In this document: positions 1-5,198 of the stretch, piece by piece
How the letters are laid out: every line of letters begins with the position of its first letter
Numbering within the stretch: the first letter of the stretch is position 1
Assembly: GCA_038239195.1 (NCBI GenBank)
Contig: JBBSEZ010000499.1
Location: 1 to 6,982, forward strand
Length of the DNA stretch: 6,982 nt
Source: JBBSEZ01 sp038239195
GTDB lineage: Bacteria; Planctomycetota; Planctomycetia; Gemmatales; Gemmataceae
Direction: 5' to 3'
Position numbers and translations under genes: made by a program
The notes under the pieces: generated by a model
What the model was told of the DNA's origin: nothing
Database searches by the model: none
What the model saw: only the letters and a program-made list of their open reading frames with translations

Positions 1-252
1 CCGGCCCGGGCCACCGACAGTTACACCGTCAACCTCGTCGCCGGGCAGGCCGTCATGGTCATGGCCATTGGCGACGGCGACACCGACCTCGACCTGTTCG
101 TGTACGACGCGGACGGCGTACTCGTCGGCTCCGACACCGACCTGACCGACACGTGCCTCGTCAGGTTCACCCCCCGCGCCGGCGGGGCCTACACCATCAA
201 GGTGAAGAACCTCGGCGCCATCGGCAATCGCTACGTTCTGATCGTCAAGTGA
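1..252 (+). CDS. C-terminal part of a protein ending in a PPC (pre-peptidase C-terminal) domain; 5' end outside window
   Basis: The frame is open from base 1 to a TGA at 250-252, giving 83 residues of a protein whose start lies to the left of the window. The visible part matches the bacterial pre-peptidase C-terminal (PPC) beta-sandwich: an opening strand of the type D-x-Y-x-V-x-L-x-A-G, then TDLDLFVYDADG, an acidic DTDLTD loop, and the closing G-x-Y-T-I-K-V-x-N-L-G strand followed by N-x-Y-x-L. PPC domains are usually found at the C-terminus of secreted proteases and large surface proteins, often in several copies, and are common in planctomycetes. The Asp-rich loops could bind calcium, but that is inference. 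The catalytic or main part of the protein is not visible, so its function cannot be named. It converges on the fhcB homologue, with a hairpin between them. Confidence 0.75.
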   Translation, partial: PARATDSYTVNLVAGQAVMVMAIGDGDTDLDLFVYDADGVLVGSDTDLTDTCLVRFTPRAGGAYTIKVKNLGAIGNRYVLIVK

Positions 253-270
253 GTCGCCCTCGCCCAGTCG

Positions 271-297
271 CCCAGGCCGGCATGGCTGCCGGCCGGG
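271..297. terminator. GC-rich hairpin between convergent genes, probable bidirectional terminator
   Basis: A perfect 8-base inverted repeat (275-282 and 287-294) encloses a 4-base loop. CCC at 271-273 can add three pairs with GGG at 295-297 across a single bulged A. It sits in the 54-base gap between the plus-strand stop at 252 and the minus-strand stop at 307, where a shared terminator is expected. Neither side has a strong T-run (CCGTTTG on the plus side), so it is not a classic intrinsic terminator and may act with Rho or only stabilise the 3' ends. Confidence 0.5.
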
Positions 298-306
298 CCG
301 TTTGCG

Positions 307-1602
307 TTAGCCTCCTCCGCCCAGCCGCCCCAACAACGCCCGCAGCACCTCCGCATCTCCCGGATAGCTCGTCGGCAACACCACGCGCAGCGGTATCGGC
401 ACCTCGTCCATCCGGTACGCCGTCCCGCCCAGGTGTACTCCCGGCACCCCCGTCGTGAAGCGCACCGTCGGCGTGAACGGCGTCACGGTCTCGGGCCCGT
501 CCAGCACGACCGTCGGCAGTGCCCGCAGCGCCGCCAGCGCTCCCGGCTCGAAGCGCTTCGTCCCCCCGCTCCCCACCAACAGACACGCATCGATCTCGCC
601 GCGCAGCAGCATGTCGTGGCCCGAGAACTCGCCCGTGTTGTAGCGCGGATAGCCACGCGCCAGATTGACCGCGAACGGGTAGCCCGTCTGCCAGGCCAGC
701 ACGCTGTCGGCCCCCGCCACGTCGCCCGAGACGCGCATGCGCCGGGCGTAGAAGCGCGTGTGAGCGTTCAGGTCTGTCACCAGCCGCAACAGCGCCTCGA
801 CGGTGCGATGGCCCTGCCGGCTCAGCCCGAGCCCGAAGAATGCGATGCCGAACTTGCACCGCTTCATCCGTTCGGCGAGGTCGCGCAACACCTCGCCCAA
901 CGAGCCGCTCTCGGGCTCGATCCCGCGCACGAGGGCGCGCAGCGCCCACAGCGCCTCGAAGTCGCGGCCGCGCTCCACCTTCACGAACAGGTCGGCCTGT
1001 TCGCTGGTCGCCGTCTTGCAGACGTCCACCACGACCACCGTCCGGTCGCGCCGGCCGTTGGGGATGAATTCGCCGGTCGCATCGACGGAGTAGCGCTCGA
1101 AGTGGCGCGGGTGGCTCTCCACGGGGTCGGAGCCCCAGAACACGACGAGGTCGGCCCGGTTCTTCACCTCGCCCAGGGTGCAGGTCGATTCGCCCGCCTC
1201 CTGGAGCGCCAGCACCGACGGCGCATGGCCGCGCGACGCGGTCGTGTCGATCGTCGCCCCCAAGCAATCCGCCAGTTCCACGGCGGCGCGCTGCCCGTCC
1301 GTGTTGCTGCGAGACAGGCCGTAAATCAGCGGCGACCGCGCCTTCCGGAGGATGAGCGCCGCTTGCGCCAGCGCCTCCTCGTGCGACACCGGACGGCCCT
1401 CGATCTCGGCCGCGGGGGGTTGGCGCGTGTTCTGCCCCAGATACCACGGCTCGGCGAGGCGGCAGGCCCCTTCGGCGCCCACGACACGCTCCCCCGCCAC
1501 GGTGATGCGCAGGTCGTCGCAGACGCAGCCGCAGACGGTGCAGGCGACGTCGCTCACCACCCGCGTCGCGGCCGCGTCGGGCGCCCCACTCGGTTCAACC
1601 AT
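307..1602 (-). CDS. fhcB: Formylmethanofuran dehydrogenase subunit B homologue (bacterial FhcB/FwdB type)
   Basis: This 431-residue protein has the fold order of FwdB/FhcB. An N-terminal four-cysteine module (C21-x2-C24-x3-C28-x18-C47) is followed by the characteristic stretch around residues 120-160 (SRGHAPSVLALQ, TLGEVKNRADLVVFWGSDP, ESHPRH) and a C-terminal molybdopterin-oxidoreductase-like domain. In archaea FwdB oxidises formate/CO2 on a Mo or W pterin. In characterised bacterial Fhc complexes the B subunit has lost redox activity, and FhcABCD releases formate from formyl-H4MPT during formaldehyde oxidation. Here the motif known as S-V-(C/U)-H-G-P-S in dehydrogenases reads S-R-G-H-A-P-S, so Gly125 appears to replace the metal-ligand Cys/Sec, pointing to the bacterial FhcB role. 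The four cysteines could still hold a 4Fe-4S cluster. The ATG start overlaps the end of the upstream nuclease gene by 8 bases, suggesting translational coupling; GTG codons 15 and 16 are alternative starts. No fhcA, fhcC or fhcD follows it. Confidence 0.85.
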   Translation of the reverse strand: MVEPSGAPDAAATRVVSDVACTVCGCVCDDLRITVAGERVVGAEGACRLAEPWYLGQNTRQPPAAEIEGRPVSHEEALAQAALILRKARSPLIYGLSRSNTDGQRAAVELADCLGATIDTTASRGHAPSVLALQEAGESTCTLGEVKNRADLVVFWGSDPVESHPRHFERYSVDATGEFIPNGRRDRTVVVVDVCKTATSEQADLFVKVERGRDFEALWALRALVRGIEPESGSLGEVLRDLAERMKRCKFGIAFFGLGLSRQGHRTVEALLRLVTDLNAHTRFYARRMRVSGDVAGADSVLAWQTGYPFAVNLARGYPRYNTGEFSGHDMLLRGEIDACLLVGSGGTKRFEPGALAALRALPTVVLDGPETVTPFTPTVRFTTGVPGVHLGGTAYRMDEVPIPLRVVLPTSYPGDAEVLRALLGRLGGGG

Positions 1603-2503
1603 CGCTCTTGCGCCGCCGAGAACGCGAAGCCGGCAGCCCCAGGAGGGCCTCCCAACTCGGCGCCGTCATCACTGCTTCATTCAACTCCTCGAGCCGCTCC
1701 AGGTCGCCGATTGCTTCCGCTGCCTTCCGTGCCCGCGCAGGGGCGGTGGCACCAAACCGCTTCTGTCCGAGCCGGAGAAGGAGCTTCCTGGCCTCGTCGA
1801 TCGCGCCCCGTTCGAGCCCCTGCTCGAGCCCCTGCTCGAGCCCTTTGGCGACAATGGCCTGATACGTCACCGACTCTTCCATCCCAAGCACCTCCTGAAA
1901 AAGCCGATCCGTCAACGTCTGTTCGTAGCGCAACCCCATCAGCACGTAGGCCGACGTCCAGAACCGCGCCGCCTCCTCCCGCCGATGGCCGCTCAACCGC
2001 TCCTTCATCCGCCGAATCCCAGTCGGCAAGTCCTTTGCGCGGACCGCGCTGATCGGCGCCAGCGCCAGCGTCCCCGGCCCGCCCGACAGCAACCGCTCCA
2101 CCGGGACCTCCCACACTCGAATCACCTGGTACTCGAACGTCAGATACGGCTTCTCGCGCGGAAACTGGCGCTTGTACGTCCCGTTGATTGCCGAGAGGTT
2201 CGCCTCGGGACGGAGCAGCACCACCACGCTGCGCACCAGCAACTCGTGCCGGTCCTCCAGCAGCGCATTATACCCGTGCGTGCGTCGCGGCAGCGAGGCG
2301 TCTGGCCCTGCCTGGAAGTCGAAGTGCATGATCGAGTCCGGCGTTCCGCGCACCCGGAGCACCTTGTCGGCCGCCCCGCTCACCGTGGAAACGTTGGCGT
2401 CGATGACCTCCACCTCGTCCGCGGGGCGGTCGGCGAGGGCCGGCCAGTCCGGGGGCGAGCCCTCCAGCAACGTCTTCAACGTCGCATCGAACTTCTTCGC
2501 CAT
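1595..2503 (-). CDS. Rpn-family / PD-(D/E)XK nuclease-transposase-like protein with DUF4351-like C-terminus
   Basis: The 302-residue product resembles the Rpn / PDDEXK 'putative transposase' family common in cyanobacteria and planctomycetes. The nuclease-like core spans about residues 28-130: Asp47 in ADKVLRV, then HFDFQAG (60-66), which fits the usual D...(E)-x-Q pattern with Asp62 in place of the more common Glu. The family-typical FEYQVIRVWEVPVERLL segment follows at 123-139. Residues 221-233 are a GLEQ-type tetrapeptide repeat, and about 240-290 (LLLRLGQKRFG ... LNEAV ... WEALLGL) resemble DUF4351. E. coli Rpn proteins are DNA endonucleases that promote recA-independent recombination; the role of this subfamily is unclear. 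I start at the ATG ending at 2503, which has GGAGG 5 bases upstream; a GTG at 2509 overlaps that ribosome site. The gene lies 30 bases after the DUF4112 gene and overlaps fhcB by 8 bases. It could be a mobile passenger gene in the operon. Confidence 0.78.
   Translation of the reverse strand: MAKKFDATLKTLLEGSPPDWPALADRPADEVEVIDANVSTVSGAADKVLRVRGTPDSIMHFDFQAGPDASLPRRTHGYNALLEDRHELLVRSVVVLLRPEANLSAINGTYKRQFPREKPYLTFEYQVIRVWEVPVERLLSGGPGTLALAPISAVRAKDLPTGIRRMKERLSGHRREEAARFWTSAYVLMGLRYEQTLTDRLFQEVLGMEESVTYQAIVAKGLEQGLEQGLERGAIDEARKLLLRLGQKRFGATAPARARKAAEAIGDLERLEELNEAVMTAPSWEALLGLPASRSRRRKSDG
1812..1847 (-). repeat. 12-base tandem repeat inside the Rpn-family gene (GLEQ repeat)
   Basis: TCGAGCCCCTGC occurs twice exactly (1812-1823 and 1824-1835), and a third, degraded unit follows (1836-1847). 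On the coding strand these give the GLEQ-GLEQ-GLER tetrapeptides at residues 221-232. The unit is a multiple of three, so gain or loss of copies would change protein length without breaking the frame. Similar Gly/Glu/Gln-rich repeats before the C-terminal region are a known habit of this protein family. Confidence 0.8.
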
Positions 2504-2508
2504 TCCCA

Positions 2509-2513
2509 CCTCC
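2509..2513 (-). promoter_or_regulatory. Ribosome binding site deciding the start of the Rpn-family gene
   Basis: On the minus strand GGAGG stands 5 bases before the ATG at 2503-2501. The in-frame GTG at 2509-2507 overlaps this site and has no other Shine-Dalgarno sequence, so the ATG is preferred. Confidence 0.7.
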
Positions 2514-2533
2514 GAACCATCGATAACACGCGA

Positions 2534-3082
2534 TCACGCTGGCGGTGCCTGGAGTGCGTGCGCAACCGCCATCACCAGCGCGACCGCCCCGACCACGAGC
2601 AGCGCCAGCAGCGCCGCGCACAGCAGTAGCATGCCCACCACGAAGACCCAGTGTCGCCAGGTCGAGGGTGGAGGGCCCACGTCGATGCCCGCGTACGCCT
2701 GGAGAAGGCGGACGTTGCGGGTGTCGGCCTTGTAGTAGAAGTTGAACAGGTTGCCCACCACTGGGACGATGCCCAGCGTCGCTTCCATCAGCGAGTTGAG
2801 CACCATGCGCGCCGCCACGATACGCGGCACCCGGTAGCTGCTGAGGCCGACCGACAGGATGAAAAAGGAGATCATGCCCGCCAGGGCATCGCCGACGCCC
2901 GGCACGAGAGGCAGGATCGAACTCAGGCCAAAGCGCCGCTGGCTGCCGGGCAGCTCGAAACAGCGATCCATCAGGTAACTGAGCATCTCCAGCAGCGGCA
3001 GGGGGCCGGGAGGGCTCGGCGGCCGGTCTAGAATCACCACCGGCCCTTGATAAGGGCGTTCGCTCGGTACGACGTTAGCCAT
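2534..3082 (-). CDS. DUF4112 domain-containing membrane protein
   Basis: This 182-residue protein matches the DUF4112 family. A short helix (LMDRCFELPGSQRRFGLSSILPLVPGVGDALAG, about 37-69) contains the family hallmark P-G-V-G-D, then comes a hydrophobic segment to about residue 80. The second conserved block is IVPVVGNLFNFYYKADTRNVRLL (105-127). An additional strong transmembrane helix at about 145-172 ends the protein. The N-terminus (1-30) is proline-rich and looks disordered. DUF4112 proteins are small membrane-associated proteins of unknown function, so no activity is claimed. The frame extends upstream to an ATG at 3178, but that would run 92 bases into purD. The ATG at 3082 lies 4 bases after the purD stop, with a GGGGA sequence 7 bases ahead of it, and fits a tightly coupled operon. 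The Rpn-family gene follows after 30 bases. Confidence 0.82.
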   Translation of the reverse strand: MANVVPSERPYQGPVVILDRPPSPPGPLPLLEMLSYLMDRCFELPGSQRRFGLSSILPLVPGVGDALAGMISFFILSVGLSSYRVPRIVAARMVLNSLMEATLGIVPVVGNLFNFYYKADTRNVRLLQAYAGIDVGPPPSTWRHWVFVVGMLLLCAALLALLVVGAVALVMAVAHALQAPPA

Positions 3083-3086
3083 GATC

Positions 3087-4508
3087 TCATCCCCGCGAGG
3101 GAAGGGCGTCGAGTACACTGTTGCAGATGTCGTGCCGGTAGAACGCACCGGGGAACCGCACGAGCGCCACGGCCTCATACGCCCGCTTCCGGGCGTCGGC
3201 CAACGTCTCGCCCAGCGCCGTCACCCCCAGCACGCGCCCGCCGTCGGTGAAGGTCCGCTCGCCGTCGCGCCGCGTTCCCGCGTGGAACACCTTCACGTCG
3301 GGCAACCGATCGGCCGCGGCGAGCCCTTCGATGACGTGGCCGCGCTCGTACGGCCCCGGGTAGCCGCCGGCGCACACCACCACGCAGACCGCCGGCCTCG
3401 GGTCCCACTCCAGCCCCTCGCCGGCAAACTCCTCCAAACGGTCCTCGACCACGGCGTCGAGGAGGTCGAGCAGGTCGGTCTTGAGGCGCATCAGTAAGGG
3501 CTGCGCCTCGGGGTCGCCCAGTCGGCAGTTGAACTCCAGCACGCGCGGGCCCTGATTGGTGACCATCACGCCGGCATAGAGCACTCCGCGGAACGGCTCG
3601 TGGCGCCGCTTCATGGCGTGGACCGTGGGCACCAGCACGTCGCGATCAACCGCCGCCAGCAGTTCGGGCGTGCCCAGCGGCGCCGGGCAGTAGGCTCCCA
3701 TTCCGCCCGTGTTGGGCCCGGTGTCTCCGTCGCCGGCGCGCTTGTGGTCCTGCGTCGGCGGCAGCGGCACGATGGTGCGCCCCGCGACCAGCGCCAGGAT
3801 GCTCAGTTCCTGGCCCTCCAGGCGCTTCTCGATGACGATGCGCCGCCCCGCCGACCGCCCGAACTCCTCCTGGGCCATGATGCGGTCGATGGCTACAAGC
3901 GCCTCCTCCGTCCGCGAGCACACGATCACGCCCTTGCCACCCGCCAGGCCATCGGCCTTGACCACGAGCGGCTCCGGCGGGCTGATGCGCACCCTGCGGC
4001 CGTTGGGCAGCAGGATGAACTTCTTCCCGTCCTCGACGCCCACCTCCTCCTTCTCGAAGGGGAAATGAACGTGTTTGCCGTCGGGCAGGACGGCGTATTC
4101 GCGCGTCCGCACGTAGTGCCGGGCCGGGTCGGGGTGGTCGAAGACGAGAAAGTCGGCGGTCGGCACGTCGGCGTGGCGCATGATCGACTTGGCGAAGACC
4201 TTGCTCGTCTCCAGTTCGGCCGCCTTGCGCGAGGGCCCGAAGATGCGCAGCCCCGCTTTCTGGAAGTGATCGACGATGCCCCGCGCCAGAGGCTCCTCCG
4301 GCCCCACGACAGTCAGGCCGATCTCCTCCTTGCGGGCGAAGCGCACGAGCGGCTCGAAGTCGTTCGGATCGAGAGGTACGTTGACGCCGTCCTGCGCGGT
4401 GCCGGCGTTGCCCGGGGCGCAGTAGACGCGCTCGGCGCGCCGCGAGCGGGCCAACTTCCACACCAGGGCGTGCTCGCGCCCGCCCTTGCCGATGACGAGT
4501 ACCTTCAT
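3087..4508 (-). CDS. purD: Phosphoribosylamine-glycine ligase (GAR synthetase) with an internal insertion
   Basis: PurD joins 5-phosphoribosylamine and glycine with ATP to make glycinamide ribonucleotide, the second step of purine synthesis, in the cytoplasm. The whole family layout is present: N-terminal GxGGREHAL at 7-14, the GPEEPLA loop at 69-75, ATP-grasp elements PLVVKADGLAGGKGV (180-194) and EGQELS (231-236), the DHKRAGDGDTGPNTGGMGAY signature (254-273), LEFNCRLGDPEAQ (324-336) for metal and ATP binding, and a C-terminal GARS_C domain from about 345. It is 473 residues against about 425-435 usually. The excess is one block of about 45 residues (about 135-179), just before the ADGLAGGKG motif. 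All catalytic motifs flank it intact, so the enzyme is probably active. It is the first gene of the four-gene run that continues with DUF4112, the Rpn-family gene and fhcB. The ATG at 4508 fits the conserved MKVLVIGKGGREHAL N-terminus. Confidence 0.96.
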   Translation of the reverse strand: MKVLVIGKGGREHALVWKLARSRRAERVYCAPGNAGTAQDGVNVPLDPNDFEPLVRFARKEEIGLTVVGPEEPLARGIVDHFQKAGLRIFGPSRKAAELETSKVFAKSIMRHADVPTADFLVFDHPDPARHYVRTREYAVLPDGKHVHFPFEKEEVGVEDGKKFILLPNGRRVRISPPEPLVVKADGLAGGKGVIVCSRTEEALVAIDRIMAQEEFGRSAGRRIVIEKRLEGQELSILALVAGRTIVPLPPTQDHKRAGDGDTGPNTGGMGAYCPAPLGTPELLAAVDRDVLVPTVHAMKRRHEPFRGVLYAGVMVTNQGPRVLEFNCRLGDPEAQPLLMRLKTDLLDLLDAVVEDRLEEFAGEGLEWDPRPAVCVVVCAGGYPGPYERGHVIEGLAAADRLPDVKVFHAGTRRDGERTFTDGGRVLGVTALGETLADARKRAYEAVALVRFPGAFYRHDICNSVLDALPSRG

Positions 4509-4540
4509 GGAACGCGGTCCCTCTGCCTGGGCAAAAGGAC

Positions 4541-4546
4541 ATTGTA
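4541..4546 (-). promoter_or_regulatory. Candidate -10 box for the purD operon
   Basis: On the minus strand the hexamer is TACAAT, five of six matches to the sigma-70 -10 consensus, in an otherwise very GC-rich region and about 32 bases before the purD ATG. No good -35 box is seen; the region where it would be expected overlaps the palindrome CCTGGCCAGG (4556-4565). The call rests on one hexamer and on position. Confidence 0.35.
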
Positions 4547-4571
4547 GCGAGCGGGCCTGGCCAGGGCCCCT

Positions 4572-4634
4572 ATTTAGCTGCCCCGCTTGCGGGGTGCGGC
4601 GGACGTCGCGCCGAGCAGAGCTCGGCGGCTAAAT
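4572..4634. repeat. Compact structured intergenic element: 7-base outer stem enclosing two perfect hairpins
   Basis: ATTTAGC at 4572-4578 pairs with GCTAAAT at 4628-4634. Inside are hairpin one (CCCCGC 4581-4586 with GCGGGG 4589-4594, loop TT) and hairpin two (CGCCGAGC 4609-4616 with GCTCGGCG 4620-4627, loop AGA), separated by 14 bases (4595-4608) that contain the GACGTC palindrome. Hairpin two stacks directly on the outer stem. The element lies between the stop of the permease-like gene (4649) and the purD promoter region, inside the minus-strand transcript if there is read-through. Its palindromic form suits a dispersed repeat unit, a terminator or mRNA-stabilising structure, or a small structured RNA; the sequence alone does not decide. 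Confidence 0.65.
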
Positions 4635-4648
4635 CGAGGCGTGGGGCG

Positions 4649-5137
4649 TCACAGGCGCATTAGCGGGCCCTTCACCTTCTCGTCCCGGGGCTCGCAAGAG
4701 ACGCCTTCCACCGAACACGACGCCCCGATTCGCCGGTCGTCTCCCTGCGCCGCGTCTGCAAGGCGCTGGTAGCGCTCGCTCAGTTCGCGCACCTCATCCT
4801 CGGAAAGGTTCTCCACGTTGATGAGGCGATTGCTGGCGCCCTTCAGCGCGGCCACCACCTCGTTGAGCTTGAGCTGGAGCGCCAGCGTGTCCTTGTTCTG
4901 CGAGCGCTGAATCAGGAAGACCATCAGGAAGGTCACGACGCTCGTTCCGGTGTTGATGACGAGTTGCCAGGTGTCCGAGTAATCGAACATCGGCCCCGTC
5001 AGCGCCCAGACGACGATCACCGTCGCCGCCACCACGAACGCCGGAGCGCTCCCCACCCAGGCGATGAAGCGCTGCGTGAGCCATTCCATCCCGCGGTTCA
5101 GGCGATTCAACAGGCCCGGCTTCGGGACCGCGCTCAT
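4649..5137 (-). CDS. Low-affinity iron permease family protein (small two-helix membrane protein)
   Basis: The 162-residue product has two membrane segments, about 31-48 (AFVVAATVIVVWALTGP) and 58-77 (QLVINTGTSVVTFLMVFLIQ). Next comes the family hallmark FLIQRSQNKDTLALQLKLNEVVAAL (74-98) and an acidic, probably cytoplasmic helical tail. This is the bacterial branch of the low-affinity iron permease family. The name comes from the larger yeast Fet4; iron transport by the short bacterial members is not well established. The start at 5137 has GGGGAG 8 bases upstream. The region from about 129 to 162 is polar, contains two Cys (141, 148), and does not resemble the conserved part. The gene follows the sulfite reductase gene on the same strand after 61 bases, so the two may be co-transcribed. 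Confidence 0.82.
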   Translation of the reverse strand: MSAVPKPGLLNRLNRGMEWLTQRFIAWVGSAPAFVVAATVIVVWALTGPMFDYSDTWQLVINTGTSVVTFLMVFLIQRSQNKDTLALQLKLNEVVAALKGASNRLINVENLSEDEVRELSERYQRLADAAQGDDRRIGASCSVEGVSCEPRDEKVKGPLMRL

Positions 5138-5145
5138 ATCTGCTT

Positions 5146-5151
5146 CTCCCC
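5146..5151 (-). promoter_or_regulatory. Ribosome binding site of the permease-like gene
   Basis: GGGGAG on the minus strand, 8 bases before the ATG at 5137. It supports this start over the internal Met17. Confidence 0.55.
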
Positions 5152-5198
5152 AGGGAGGAAATTGCCCTGAAGAGGCGAGAGTGCAAACGGAATGCCGA

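Noticed and set aside
245..1447. A 400-codon minus-strand frame overlapping fhcB in another register
   Set aside because: Arg/Gly/Ala-rich shadow of the fhcB frame, with no homology pattern.
1595..2503. Treating the Rpn-family gene as an insertion sequence
   Set aside because: No terminal inverted repeats or target-site duplications are seen around it, and it sits within operon spacing, so only the gene is called.
433..2629. Long plus-strand open frames (433-2052 and 1352-2629) opposite fhcB and the Rpn-family gene
   Set aside because: They are low-complexity antisense frames crossing two real genes and give no recognisable domain.
3083..3178. Upstream ATG at 3178 for the DUF4112 gene
   Set aside because: It would overlap purD by 92 bases and add 32 non-family residues; the ATG at 3082 sits 4 bases after the purD stop.
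3600..4547. A 315-codon plus-strand open frame opposite purD
   Set aside because: The opposite strand carries an unambiguous PurD; this frame is a GC-driven shadow.
5151..5169. CAGGG/CCCTG hairpin between the sulfite reductase and permease-like genes as a terminator
   Set aside because: Only five pairs with a 9-base loop and no T-run, and it abuts the permease ribosome site; too weak to call.
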